Shown here: positions 23,104 through 37,800 of the stretch, one piece after another
Layout: the number at the start of each line of letters is the position of its first letter
How positions within the stretch are numbered: the stretch's first letter is position 1
Notes under the pieces: model-generated
Seen by the model: the letters and a program-made list of their open reading frames with translations, nothing else
What the model was told of the DNA's origin: nothing
Databases searched by the model: none
From: Liolophura sinensis
Lineage: Eukaryota; Mollusca; Polyplacophora; Chitonida; Chitonidae
DNA length: 64,000 bases
Direction of reading: 5' to 3'
NCBI RefSeq assembly: GCF_032854445.1
Contig: NW_027017992.1
Location: 83,102-147,101, forward strand
Position numbers and translations under genes: made by a program

Positions 23104-25848
23104 CTAATCCGACGTATTTTGTGGCGAGAAAATCGAATGGTGCAAACCGCGTTGCTCTCTGACCAATACTTTTGGCTGTAGCGACAATTGAATGATCATT
23201 TATGTCATAATCACGTGCCCAGTAACGGCTCTTACTCCATGGAAACCAGGGATATTTGCAATTTTTTCACAGCTGCCGATGCCTGGCCCAATTCCGCATC
23301 TTTTGGCACCTTATAAATGTGGGTCAGTGTTCAGTTGTACTTTATACAGCAGACTGTATCAAGTACCTTGTGTTTTTTATGTACAAATGGTCTGGTTTTT
23401 CTACACGTAGATAAAGACATTGAGATTGTCTTAGACTTAGAAGTAGACAATTGCTGGGTGAGTTAAATGGGCTTAGCCCAAAGATTTGACGTCTTCTGGG
23501 CTACCGAAGGGCACATAACTTATAGTCAAAAGTTGAATATAGTAATGACCAGTCGCGATTGTACAGAGTACAGTGTAGCCGATTTCAATTAACAAAAAGA
23601 CCAGGAAAAACTGCAAAAGTGGAAAAACTGTTCCAGTGCTACTGGTAAGAGGCTAATCCGACGTATTTTGTGGCGAGAAATCGAATGGTGCAAACCGCGT
23701 TGCTCTCTGACCAATACTTTTGGCTGTAGAGACAATTCAATGATCATTTATGTCATAATCACGTGCCCAGTAACGGCTCTTACTCCATGGAAACAAGGGA
23801 TATTTGCAATTTTTTAACAGCTGCCGATGCCTGGCCCAATTCCGCATCTTTTGGCACCTTATAAATGTGGGTCAGTGTTCAGTAGTACTTTATACAGCAG
23901 ACTGTATCAAGTACCTTGTGTTTTTTATGTACAAATGGTCTGGTTTTTCTACACGTAGATAAAGACATTGAGATTGTCTTAGACTTAGAAGTAAGACAAT
24001 TGCTGGGTGAGTTAAATGGGCTTAGCCCAAAGATTTGACGTCTTCTGGGCTACCGAAGGGCACATAACTTATAGTTAAAAGTTGAACATAGTAATGACCA
24101 GTCGCGATTGTACAGAGTACAGTGTAGCCGATTTCAATTAACAAAAAGACCAGGCAAAAATGCAAAAGTGGAAAAAATGTTCCAGTGCTGCTAATAAGAG
24201 GCTAATCCGACGTATTTTGTGACGAGAAATCGAATGGTGCAAACCGCGTTGCTCTCCAACCAATACTTTTGGCTGTAGCGACAATTGAATGATCATTTAT
24301 GTCATAATCACGTGCGTAGCAACGTCTCTTACTGCATGGAAACCAGGGAAATTTGCAATTTTTTAACAGCTGCCGATGCCTGGCTCAATTCCGCATCTTT
24401 TGGCACCTTACTGAAGTGGGTCAGTGTTCAGTTGTACTTTTTACAGCAGACTGTATCAAGTACCTTGTGTTTTTCACGTACAAATGGTGTGGTTTTTCTA
24501 CACGTAGACAAAGACATTGAGATTGTCTTGCACTTAGAAGTAAGACAATTGCTGGGTGAGTTAAATAGGCTTGGCCCAAAGATTTGTCGTCTTCTGGGCT
24601 ACCGAAGGGCACATAACTTATAGTCAAAAGTTGAATATAGTAATGACCAGTCGCGATTGTACAGAGTACAGTGTAGCCGATTTCAATTAACAAAAAACCC
24701 AGGCAAAAATGCAAAAGTGGAAAAACTGTTCCAGTGCTGCTGGTAAGAGGCTAATCCGACGTATTTTGTGACGAGAAATCGAATGGTGCAATCTGCGTTG
24801 CTCTCCGACCAATACTTTTGGCTGTAGCGACAATTGAATGATCATTGATGTCATAATCACGTGCCCAGCAACGGCTCTTACTCCATGGAAACCAGGGGTA
24901 TTTGCAATTTTTTAACAGCTGCCGATGCCTGGCCCAATTCCGCATCTTTAGGCACCTTATTCATGTGGGTCTGTGTTCAGTTGAACTTTTTACAGCAGAC
25001 TGTATCAAGTACCTTGTTTTTTTTTATGTACAAATGGTCTGGTTTTTCTACACGTAGATAAAGACATTGAGATTGTCTTGGACTTAGAAGTAAGACAATT
25101 GCTGGGTGAGTTAAATGGGCTTAGCCCAAAGATTTCAGGTCTTCTGGGCTACCGAAGGGCACATAACTTATAGTCAAAAGTTGAATATAGTAATGACCAG
25201 TCGCGATTGTACAGAGTACAGTGTAGCCGATTTCAATTAACAAAACACCAGGCAAAAATGCAAAAGTGGAAAAACTGTTCCAGTGCAACTAGTAAGAGGC
25301 TAATCCGACGTATTTTGTGACGAGAAATCGAATGGTGCAATCCGCGTTGCTCTCCGACCAATACTTTTGGCTGTAGCGACAATTGAATGATCATTGATGT
25401 CATAATCACGTGCGTAGCAACGTCTCTTACTCCATGGAAACCAGGGAAATTTGCAATTTTTTAACAGCTGCCGATGCCTGGCTCAATTCCGCATCTTTTG
25501 GCACCTTACTGAAGTGGGTCAGTGTTCAGTTGTACTTTTTACAGCAGACTGTATCAAGTACCTTGTGTTTTTTACGTAGAAATGGTGTGGTTTTTCTACA
25601 CGTAGATAAAGACATTGAGATTGTCTTGCACTTAGAAGTAAGGCAATTGCTGGGTGAGTTAAATGGGCTTGGCCCAAAGATTTGACGTCTTCTGGGCTAC
25701 CGAAGGGCACATAACTTATAGTCAAAAGTTGAATATAGTAATAACCAGTCGCGATTGTACAGAGTACAGTGTAGCCGATTTCAATAAACAAAAAGACCAG
25801 GTAAAAATGCAAAAGTGGAAAAACTGTTCCAGTGCTACTAGTAAGAGG
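23104..25848 (+). repeat. 5-monomer higher-order repeat, copy B
   Basis: Landmarks at 23104, 23653, 24202, 24751 and 25300, nearly base-identical to the preceding five monomers at an offset of about 2,748 bp. The last four of these also begin the 15-monomer repeat. A third copy of these four stands at 31887-33536, and an older version at 6084-7731. Confidence 0.9.
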
Positions 25849-28800
25849 CTAATCCGACGTATTTTGTGGCGAGAAATCGAATGGTGCAAACCGCGTTGCT
25901 CTCTGACCAATACTTTTGGCTGTAGAGACAATTCAATAATCATTTATGTCATAATCACGTGCCCAGTAACGGCTCTTACTCCATGGAAACCAGGGATATT
26001 TGCAATTTTTTAACAGTTGCCGATGCCTGGCCCAATTCCGCATCTTTTGGCACCTTATAAATGTGGGTCAGTGTTCAGTTGTACTTTTTACAGCAGACTG
26101 TATCAAGTCCCTTGTGTTTTTCATGTACAAATGGTCTGGTTTTTCTACACGTAGATAAAGACAATGAGATTGTCTTGCACTTAGAAGTAAGACAATTGCT
26201 GGGTGAGTTAAATGGGCTTAGCCCAAAGATTTGACGTCTTCTGGGCTACCGAAGGGCACATAACTTATAGTCAAAAGTTGAATATAGTAATGACCAGTCG
26301 CGATTGTACAGAGTACAGTGTAGCCGATTTCAATTAACAAAAAGACCAGGTAAAAATGCAAAAATGGAAAAACTGTTCCAGTGCTGCTGGTAAGAGGCTA
26401 ATCCGACGTATTTTGTGACGAGAAATCGAATGGTGCAAACCGCGTTGCTCTCCGACCAATACTTTTGGCTGTAGTGACAATTGAATGATCATTTATGTCA
26501 TAATCACGTGCCCAGCAACGTCTCTTACTCCATGGAAACCAGGGAAATTTGCAATTTTTCAACAGCTGCCGATGCCTGGCTCAATTCCGCATCTTTTTGC
26601 ACCTTACTGAAGTGGGTCAGTGTTCAGTTGTACTTTTTACAGCAGACTGTATCAAGTACCTTGTGTTTTTCACGTACAAATGGTGTGGTTTTTCTACACG
26701 TAGATAAAGACATTGAGATTGTCTTACACTTAGAAGTAAGGCAATTGCTGGGTGAGTTAAATGGGCTTGGCCCAAAGATTTGTCGTCTTCTGGGCTACCG
26801 AAGGGCACATAACTTATAGTCAAAAGTTGAATATAGTAATGACCAGTCGCGATTGTACAGAGTACAGTGTAGCCGATTTCAATTAACAAAACACCCAGGC
26901 AAAAATGCAAAAGTGAAAAAACTGTTCCAGTGCTGCTGGTAAGAGGCTAATCCGACGTATTTTGTGACGAGAAATCGAATGGTGCAAACCGCGTTGCTCT
27001 CCGACCAATACTTTTGGCTGTAGCGACAATTGAATGATCATTGATGTCATACTCACGTGCCCAGCAACGGCTCTTACTCCATGGAAACCAGGGATATTTG
27101 CAATTTTTTAACAGCTGCCGATGCCTGGCCCAATTCCGCATCTTTAGGCACCTTATTCATGTGGGTCTGTGGTCAGTTGAACTTTTTACAGCAGACTGTA
27201 TCAAGTACCTTGTATTTTTTTGTACAAATGGTCTGGTTTTTCTACACGTAGATAAAGACATTGAGATTGTCTTGGACTTAGAAGTAAGACAATTGCTGGG
27301 TGAGTTAAATGGGCTTAGCCCAAAGATTTGACGTCTTCTGGGCTACCGAAGGGCACATAACTTATAGTCAAAAGTTGAATATAGTAATGACCAGTCGCGA
27401 TTATACAGAGTACAGTGTAGCCGATTTCAATTAACAAAAAGACCAGGTAAAAATGCAAAAGTGGAAAAACTGTTCCAGTGCTACTAGTAAGAGGCTAATC
27501 CGACGTATTTTGTGGCGAGAAATCGAATGGTGCAAACCGCGTTGCTCTCTGACCAATACTTTTGGCTGTAGAGACAATTCAATGATCATTTATGTCATAA
27601 TCACGTGCCCAGTAACGGCTCTTACTCCATGGAAACCAGGGATATTTGCAATATTTTAACAGCTGTCGATGCCTGGCCCAATTCCGCATCTTTTGGCACC
27701 TTATAATTGTGGGTCAGTGTTCAGTTGTACTTTATACAGCAGACTGTATCAAGTACCTTGTGTTTTTTATGTACAAATGGTCTGGTTTTTCTACACGTAG
27801 ATAAAGACATTGAGATTGTCTTGCACTTAGAAGTAAGACAATTGCTGGGTGAGTTAAATGGGCTTAGCCCAAAGATTTGACGTCTTCTGGGCTACCGAAG
27901 GGCACATAACTTATAGTCAAAAGTTGAATATAGTAATGACCAGTCGCGATTGTACAGAGTACAGTGTAGCCGATTTCAATTAACAAAAAGACCAGGTAAA
28001 AATGCAAAAGTGGAAAAACTGTTCCAGTGCTGCTGGTAAGAGGCTAATCCGACGTATTTTGTGACGAGAAATCGAATGGTGCAAACCGCGTTGCTCTCCG
28101 ACCAATACTTTTGGCTGTAGTGACAATTGAATGATCATTGATGTCATAATCACGTGCCCAGCAACGTCTCTTACTCCATGGAAACCAGGGATATTTGCAA
28201 TTTTTCAACAGCTGCCGGTGCCTGGCTCAATTTCGCATCTTTTTGCACCTTACTGAAGTGGTTCAGTGTTCAGTTGTACTTTTTACAGCAGACTGTATCA
28301 AGTACCTTGTGTTTTTCACGTACAAATGGTGTGGTTTTTCTACACGTAGATAAAGACATTGAGATTGTCTTGCACTTAGAAGTAAGGCAATTGCTGGGTG
28401 AGTTAAATGGGCTTGGCCCAAAGATTTGTCGTCTTCTGGGCTACCGAGGGGCACATAACTTATAGTCAAAAGTTGAATATAGTAATAACCAGTCGCGATT
28501 GTACAGAGTACAGTGTAGCCGATTTCAATTAACAAAAAGACCAGGTAAAAATGCAAAAGTGGAAAAACTGTTCCAGTGCTGCTGGTAAGAGGCTAATCCG
28601 ACGTATTTTGTGACGAGAAATCGAATGGTGCAAACCGCGTTGCTCTCCGACCAATACTTTTGGCTGTAGTGACAATTGAATGATCATTGATGTCAAAATC
28701 ACGTGCCAAGCAACGTCTCTTACTCCATGGAAACCAAAGAAATTTGCAATTTTTTAACAGCTGCCGATGCCTGGCTCAATTCCGCATCTTTTGGCACCTT

Positions 28801-31800
28801 ACTGAAGTGGGTCAGTGTTCAGTTGTACTTTTTACAGCAGACTGTATCAAGTACCTTGTGTTTTTCACGTACAAATGGTGTGGTTTTTCTACACGTAGAT
28901 AAAGACATTGAGATTGTCTTGGACTTAGAAATAAGACAATTGCTGGGTGAGTTAAATGGGCTTAGCCCAAAGATTTGACGTCTTCTGGGCTACCGAAGGG
29001 CACATAACTTATAGTCAAAAGTTGAATATAGTAATGACCAGTCGCGATTGTACAGAGTACAGTGTAGCCGATTTCAATTAACAAAAAGACCAGGTAAAAA
29101 TGCAAAAGTGGAAAAACTGTTCCAGTGCTGCTGGTAAGAGGCTAATCCGACGTATTTTGTGACGAGAAATCGAATGGTGCAAACCGCGTTGCTCTCCGAC
29201 CAATACTTTTGGCTGTAGTGACAATTGAATGATCATTGATGTCATAATCACGTGCCCAGCAACGTCTCTTACTCCATGGAAACCAGGGATATTTGCAATT
29301 TTTCAACAGCTGCCGGTGCCTGGCTCAATTTCGCATCTTTTTGCACCTTACTGAAGTGGTTCAGTGTTCAGTTGTACTTTTTACAGCAGACTGTATCAAG
29401 TACCTTGTGTTTTTCACGTACAAATGGTGTGGTTTTTCTACACGTAGATAAAGACATTGAGATTGTCTTGGACTTAGAAGTAAGACAATTGCTGGGTGAG
29501 TTAAATGGGCTTGGCCCAAAGATTTGAGGTCTTCTGGGCTACCGAAGGGCACATAACTTATAGTCAAAAGTTGAATATAGTAATGACCAGTCGCGATTGT
29601 ACAGAGTACAGTGTAGCCGATTTCAATTAACAAAAGGACCAGGCAAAAATGCAAAAGTGGAAAAAATGTTCCAGTGCTGCTGATAAGAGGCTAATCCGAC
29701 GTATTTTGTGACGAGAAATCGAATGGTGCAAACCGCGTTGCTCTCCAACCAATACTTTTGGCTGTAGCGACAATTGAATGATCATTTATGTCATAATCAC
29801 GTGCGTAGCAACGTCTCTTACTCCATGGAAACCAGGGAAATTTGCAATTTTTTAACAGCTGCCGATGCCTGGCTCAATTCCGCATCTTTTGGCACCTTAC
29901 TGAAGTGGGTCAGTGTTCAGTTGTACTTTTTACAGCAGACTGTATCAAGTACCTTGTGTTTTTCACGTACAAATGGTGTGGTTTTTCTACACGTAGATAA
30001 AGACATTGAGATTGTCTTGCACTTAGAAGTAAGGCAATTGCTGGGTGAGTTAAATGGGCTTGGCCCAAAGATTTGTCGTCTTCTGGGCTACCGAAGGGCA
30101 CATAACTTATAGTCAAAAGTTGAATATAGTAATAACCAGTCGCGATTGTACAGAGTACAGTGTAGCCGATTTCAATAAACAAAAAGACCAGGTAAAAATG
30201 CAAAAGTGGAAAAACTGTTCCAGTGCTACTAGTAAGAGGCTAATCCGACGTATTTTGTGGCGAGAAATCGAATGGTGCAAACCGCGTTGCTCTCTGACCA
30301 ATACTTTTGGCTGTAGCGACAATTGAATGATCATTTATGTCATAATCACGTGCCCAGTAACGGCTCTTACTCCATGGAAACCAGGGATATTTGCAATTTT
30401 TTAACAGTTGCCGATGCCTGGCCCAATTCCGCATCTTTTGGCACCTTATAAATGTGGGTCAGTGTTTCAGTTGTACTTTATACAGCAGACTGTATCAAGT
30501 ACCTTGTGTTTTTCACGTACAAATGGTGTGGTTTTTCTACACGTAGATAAAGACATTGAGATTGTCTTACACTTAGAAGTAAGGCAATTGCTGGGTGAGT
30601 TAAATGGGCTTGGCCCAAAGATTTGTCGTCTTCTGGGCTACCGAAGGGCACATAACTTATAGTCAAAAGTTGAATATAGTAATGACCAGTCGCGATTGTA
30701 CAGAGTACAGTGTAGCCGATTTCAATTAACAAAACACCCAGGCAAAAATGCAAAAGTGAAAAAACTGTTCCAGTGCTGCTGGTAAGAGGCTAATCCGACG
30801 TATTTTGTGACGAGAAATCGAATGGTGCAAACCGCGTTGCTCTCCGACCAATACTTTTGGCTGTAGCGACAATTGAATGATCATTGATGTCATAATCACG
30901 TGCCAGCAACGGCTCTTACTCCATGGAAACCAGGGATATTTGCAATTTTTTAACAGCTGCCGATGCCTGGCCCATTCCGCATCTTTAGGCACCTTATTCA
31001 TGTGGGTCTGTGGTCAGTTGAACTTTTTACAGCAGACTGTATCAAGTACCTTGTATTTTTTTGTACAAATGGTGTGGTTTTTCTACACGTAGATAAAGAC
31101 ATTGAGATTGTCTTGGACTTAGAAGTAAGACAATGTGCTGGGTGAGTTAAATGGGCTTAGCCCAAAGATTTGACGTCTTCTGGGCTACCGAAGGGCACAT
31201 AACTTATAGTCAAAAGTTGAGTATAGTAATGACCAGTCGCGATTGTACAGAGTACAGTGTAGCCGATTTCAATTAACAAAAAGACCAGGTAAAAATGCAA
31301 AAGTGGAAAAACTGTTTCCAGTGCTACTAGTAAGAGGCTAATCCGACGTATTTTGTGGGGAGAAATCGAATGGTGCAAACCGCGTTGCTCTCTGACCAAT
31401 ACTTTTGGCTGTAGAGACAATTCAATGATCATTTATGTCATAATCACGTGCCCAGTACGGCTCTTACTCCATGGAAACCAGGGATATTTGCAATTTTTTT
31501 AACAGCTGTCGATGCCTGGCCCAATTCCGCATCTTTTGGCACCTTATAATTGTGGGTCAGTGTTCAGTTGTTCTTTATACAGCAGACTGTATCAAGTACC
31601 TTGTGTTTTTTATGTACAAATGGTCTGGTTTTTCTACACGTAGATAAAGACATTGAGATTGTCTTAGACTTAGAAGTAAGACAATTGCTGGGTGAGTTAA
31701 ATGGGCTTAGCCCAAAGATTTGACGTCTTCTGGGCTACCGAAGGGCACATAACTTATAGTCAAAAGTTGAATATAGTAATGACCAGTCGCGATTGTACAG

Positions 31801-31886
31801 AGTACAGTGTAGCCGATTTCAATTAACAAAAAGACCAGGAAAAACTGCAAAAGTGGAAAAACTGTTCCAGTGCTACTGGTAAGAGG
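23653..31886 (+). repeat. 15-monomer higher-order repeat, copy A (8.23 kb)
   Basis: Landmarks at 23653, 24202, 24751, 25300, 25849, 26398, 26947, 27495, 28044, 28593, 29142, 29691, 30240, 30790 and 31338. All fifteen recur in the same order from 31887. Rare shared marks include AATAATCATTTATG (25935 and 34171), GTGAAAAAACTG (26913 and 35151), TATTTTTTTGTAC (27213 and 35451), TTATAATTGTGGG (27702 and 35940), GTCAAAATCACG (28693 and 36931), GCCGGTGCCTGG (28213 and 36451), GTGGTTCAG (28257 and 36495) and GTTGTTCTTTATAC (31567 and 39805). One-base indels are concentrated in the last two monomers. Confidence 0.93.
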
Positions 31887-34800
31887 CTAATCCGACGTAT
31901 TTTGTGGCGAGAAATCGAATGGTGCAAACCGCGTTGCTCTCTGACCAATACTTTTGGCTGTAGAGGACAATTCAATGATCATTTATGTCATAATCACGTG
32001 CCCAGTAACGGCTCTTACTCCATGGAAACAAGGGATATTTGCAATTTTTTAACAGCTGCCGATGCCTGGCCCAATTTCGCATCTTTTGGCACCTTATAAA
32101 TGTGGGTCAGTGTTCAGTAGTACTTTATACAGCAGACTGTATCAAGTACCTTGTGTTTTTTATGTACAAATGGTCTGGTTTTTCTACACGTAGATAAAGA
32201 CATTGAGATTGTCTTAGACTTAGAAGTAAGACAATTGCTGGGTGAGTTAAATGGGCTTAGCCCAAAGATTTGACGTCTTCTGGGCTACCGAAGGGCACAT
32301 AACTTATAGTTAAAAGTTGAACATAGTAATGACCAGTCGCGATTGTACAGAGTACAGTGTAGCCGATTTCAATTAACAAAAAGACCAGGCAAAAATGCAA
32401 AAGTGGAAAAAATGTTCCAGTGCTGCTAATAAGAGGCTAATCCGACGTATTTTGTGACGAGAAATCGAATGGTGCAAACCGCGTTGCTCTCCAACCAATA
32501 CTTTTGGCTGTAGCGACAATTGAATGATCATTTATGTCATAATCACGTGCGTAGCAACGTCTCTTACTGCATGGAAACCAGGGAAATTTGCAATTTTTTA
32601 ACAGCTGCCGATGCCTGGCTCAATTCCGCATCTTTTGGCACCTTACTGAAGTGGGTCAGTGTTCAGTTGTACTTTTTACAGCAGACTGTATCAAGTACCT
32701 TGTGTTTTTCACGTACAAATGGTGTGGTTTTTCTACACGTAGACAAAGACATTGAGATTGTCTTGCACTTAGAAGTAAGACAATTGCTGGGTGAGTTAAA
32801 TAGGCTTGGCCCAAAGATTTGTCGTCTTCTGGGCTACCGAAGGGCACATAACTTATAGTCAAAAGTTGAATATAGTAATGACCAGTCGCGATTGTACAGA
32901 GTACAGTGTAGCCGATTTCAATTAACAAAAAACCCAGGCAAAAATGCAAAAGTGGAAAAACTGTTCCAGTGCTGCTGGTAAGAGGCTAATCCGACGTATT
33001 TTGTGACGAGAAATCGAATGGTGCAATCTGCGTTGCTCTCCGACCAATACTTTTGGCTGTAGCGACAATTGAATGATCATTGATGTCATAATCACGTGCC
33101 CAGCAACGGCTCTTACTCCATGGAAACCAGGGGTATTTGCAATTTTTTAACAGCTGCCGATGCCTGGCCCAATTCCGCATCTTTAGGCACCTTATTCATG
33201 TGGGTCTGTGTTCAGTTGAACTTTTTACAGCAGACTGTATCAAGTACCTTGTTTTTTTTTATGTACAAATGGTCTGGTTTTTCTACACGTAGATAAAGAC
33301 ATTGAGATTGTCTTGGACTTAGAAGTAAGACAATTGCTGGGTGAGTTAAATGGGCTTAGCCCAAAGATTTCAGGTCTTCTGGGCTACCGAAGGGCACATA
33401 ACTTATAGTCAAAAGTTGAATATAGTAATGACCAGTCGCGATTGTACAGAGTACAGTGTAGCCGATTTCAATTAACAAAACACCAGGCAAAAATGCAAAA
33501 GTGGAAAAAACTGTTCCAGTGCAACTAGTAAGAGGCTAATCCGACGTATTTTGTGACGAGAAATCGAATGGTGCAATCCGCGTTGCTCTCCGACCAATAC
33601 TTTTGGCTGTAGCGACAATTGAATGATCATTGATGTCATAATCACGTGCGTAGCAACGTCTCTTACTCCATGGAAACCAGGGAAATTTGCAATTTTTTAA
33701 CAGCTGCCGATGCCTGGCTCAATTCCGCATCTTTTGGCACCTTACTGAAGTGGGTCAGTGTTCAGTTGTACTTTTTACAGCAGACTGTATCAAGTACCTT
33801 GTGTTTTTTACGTAGAAATGGTGTGGTTTTTCTACACGTAGATAAAGACATTGAGATTGTCTTGCACTTAGAAGTAAGGCAATTGCTGGGTGAGTTAAAT
33901 GGGCTTGGCCCAAAGATTTGACGTCTTCTGGGCTACCGAAGGGCACATAACTTATAGTCAAAAGTTGAATATAGTAATAACCAGTCGCGATTGTACAGAG
34001 TACAGTGTAGCCGATTTCAATAAACAAAAAGACCAGGTAAAAATGCAAAAGTGGAAAAACTGTTCCAGTGCTACTAGTAAGAGGCTAATCCGACGTATTT
34101 TGTGGCGAGAAATCGAATGGTGCAAACCGCGTTGCTCTCTGACCAATACTTTTGGCTGTAGAGACAATTCAATAATCATTTATGTCATAATCACGTGCCC
34201 AGTAACGGCTCTTACTCCATGGAAACCAGGGATATTTGCAATTTTTTAACAGTTGCCGATGCCTGGCCCAATTCCGCATCTTTTGGCACCTTATAAATGT
34301 GGGTCAGTGTTCAGTTGTACTTTTTACAGCAGACTGTATCAAGTACCTTGTGTTTTTCATGTACAAATGGTCTGGTTTTTCTACACGTAGATAAAGACAT
34401 TGAGATTGTCTTGCACTTAGAAGTAAGACAATTGCTGGGTGAGTTAAATGGGCTTAGCCCAAAGATTTGACGTCTTCTGGGCTACCGAAGGGCACATAAC
34501 TTATAGTCAAAAGTTGAATATAGTAATGACCAGTCGCGATTGTACAGAGTACAGTGTAGCCGATTTCAATTAACAAAAAGACCAGGTAAAAATGCAAAAA
34601 TGGAAAAAACTGTTCCAGTGCTGCTGGTAAGAGGCTAATCCGACGTATTTTGTGACGAGAAATCGACTGGTGCAAACCGCGTTGCTCTCCGACCAATACT
34701 TTTGGCTGTAGTGACAATTGAATGATCATTTATGTCATAATCACGTGCCCAGCAACGTCTCTTACTCCATGGAAACCAGGGAAATTTGCAATTTTTCAAC

Positions 34801-37800
34801 AGCTGCCGATGCCTGGCTCAATTCCGCATCTTTTTGCACCTTACTGAAGTGGGTCAGTGTTCAGTTGTACTTTTTACAGCAGACTGTATCAAGTACCTTG
34901 TGTTTTTCACGTACAAATGGTGTGGTTTTTCTACACGTAGATAAAGACATTGAGATTGTCTTACACTTAGAAGTAAGGCAATTGCTGGGTGAGTTAAATG
35001 GGCTTGGCCCAAAGATTTGTCGTCTTCTGGGCTACCGAAGGGGCACATAACTTATAGTCAAAAGTTGAATATAGTAATGACCAGTCGCGATTGTACAGAG
35101 TACAGTGTAGCCGATTTCAATTAACAAAACACCCAGGCAAAAATGCAAAAGTGAAAAAACTGTTCCAGTGCTGCTGGTAAGAGGCTAATCCGACGTATTT
35201 TGTGACGAGAAATCGAATGGTGCAAACCGCGTTGCTCTCCGACCAATACTTTTGGCTGTAGCGACAATTGAATGATCATTGATGTCATAATCACGTGCCC
35301 AGCAACGGCTCTTACTCCATGGAAACCAGGGATATTTGCAATTTTTTAACAGCTGCCGATGCCTGGCCCAATTCCGCATCTTTAGGCACCTTATTCATGT
35401 GGGTCTGTGGTCAGTTGAACTTTTTACAGCAGACTGTATCAAGTACCTTGTATTTTTTTGTACAAATGGTCTGGTTTTTCTACACGTAGATAAAGACATT
35501 GAGATTGTCTTGGACTTAGAAGTAAGACAATTGCTGGGTGAGTTAAATGGGCTTAGCCCAAAGATTTGACGTCTTCTGGGCTACCGAAGGGCACATAACT
35601 TATAGTCAAAAGTTGAATATAGTAATGACCAGTCGCGATTGTACAGAGTACAGTGTAGCCGATTTCAATTAACAAAAAGACCAGGTAAAAATGCAAAAGT
35701 GGAAAAACTGTTCCAGTGCTACTAGTAAGAGGCTAATCCGACGTATTTTGTGGGGAGAAATCGAATGGTGCAAACCGCGTTGCTCTCTGACCAATACTTT
35801 TGGCTGTAGAGACAATTCAATGATCATTTATGTCATAATCACGTGCCCAGTAACGGCTCTTACTCCATGGAAACCAGGGATATTTGCAATATTTTAACAG
35901 CTGTCGATGCCTGGCCCAATTCCGCATCTTTTGGCACCTTATAATTGTGGGTCAGTGTTCAGTTGTACTTTATACAGCAGACTGTATCAAGTACCTTGTG
36001 TTTTTTATGTACAAATGGTCTGGTTTTTCTACACGTAGATAAAGACATTGAGATTGTCTTAGACTTAGAAGTAAGACAATTGCTGGGTGAGTTAAATGGG
36101 CTTAGCCCAAAGATTTGACGTCTTCTGGGCTACCGAAGGGCACATAACTTATAGTCAAAAGTTGAATATAGTAATGACCAGTCGCGATTGTACAGAGTAC
36201 AGTGTAGCCGATTTCAATTAACAAAAAGACCAGGTAAAAATGCAAAAGTGGAAAAACTGTTCCAGTGCTGCTGGTAAGAGGCTAATCCGACGTATTTTGT
36301 GACGAGAAATCGAATGGTGCAAACCGCGTTGCTCTCCGACCAATACTTTTGGCTGTAGTGACAATTGAATGATCATTGATGTCATAATCACGTGCCCAGC
36401 AACGTCTCTTACTCCATGGAAACCAGGGATATTTGCAATTTTTCAACAGCTGCCGGTGCCTGGCTCAATTTCGCATCTTTTTGCACCTTACTGAAGTGGT
36501 TCAGTGTTCAGTTGTACTTTTTACAGCAGACTGTATCAAGTACCTTGTGTTTTTCACGTACAAATGGTGTGGTTTTTCTACACGTAGATAAAGACATTGA
36601 GATTGTCTTGCACTTAGAAGTAAGGCAATTGCTGGGTGAGTTAAATGGGCTTGGCCCAAAGATTTGTCGTCTTCTGGGCTACCGAGGGGCACATAACTTA
36701 TAGTCAAAAGTTGAATATAGTAATAACCAGTCGCGATTGTACAGAGTACAGTGTAGCCGATTTCAATTAACAAAAAGACCAGGTAAAAATGCAAAAGTGG
36801 AAAAACTGTTCCAGTGCTGCTGGTAAGAGGCTAATCCGACGTATTTTGTGACGAGAAATCGAATGGTGCAAACCGCGTTGCTCTCCGACCAATACTTTTG
36901 GCTGTAGTGACAATTGAATGATCATTGATGTCAAAATCACGTGCCAAGCAACGTCTCTTACTCCATGGAAACCAAAGAAATTTGCAATTTTTTAACAGCT
37001 GCCGATGCCTGGCTCAATTCCGCATCTTTTGGCACCTTACTGAAGTGGGTCAGTGTTCAGTTGTACTTTTTACAGCAGACTGTATCAAGTACCTTGTGTT
37101 TTTCACGTACAAAAGGTGTGGTTTTTCTACACGTAGATAAAGACATTGAGATTGTCTTGGACTTAGAAATAAGACAATTGCTGGGTGAGTTAAATGGGCT
37201 TAGCCCAAAGATTTGACGTCTTCTGGGCTACCGAAGGGCACATAACTTATAGTCAAAAGTTGAATATAGTAATGACCAGTCGCGATTGTACAGAGTACAG
37301 TGTAGCCGATTTCAATTAACAAAAAGACCAGGTAAAAATGCAAAAGTGGAAAAACTGTTCCAGTGCTGCTGGTAAGAGGCTAATCCGACGTATTTTGTGA
37401 CGAGAAATCGAATGGTGCAAACCGCGTTGCTCTCCGACCAATACTTTTGGCTGTAGTGACAATTGAATGATCATTGATGTCATAATCACGTGCCCAGCAA
37501 CGTCTCTTACTCCATGGAAACCAGGGATATTTGCAATTTTTCAACAGCTGCCGGTGCCTGGCTCAATTTCGCATCTTTTTGCACCTTACTGAAGTGGTTC
37601 AGTGTTCAGTTGTACTTTTTACAGCAGACTGTATCAAGTACCTTGTGTTTTTCACGTACAAATGGTGTGGTTTTTCTACACGTAGATAAAGACATTGAGA
37701 TTGTCTTGGACTTAGAAGTAAGACAATTGCTGGGTGAGTTAAATGGGCTTGGCCCAAAGATTTGAGGTCTTCTGGGCTACCGAAGGGCACATAACTTATA

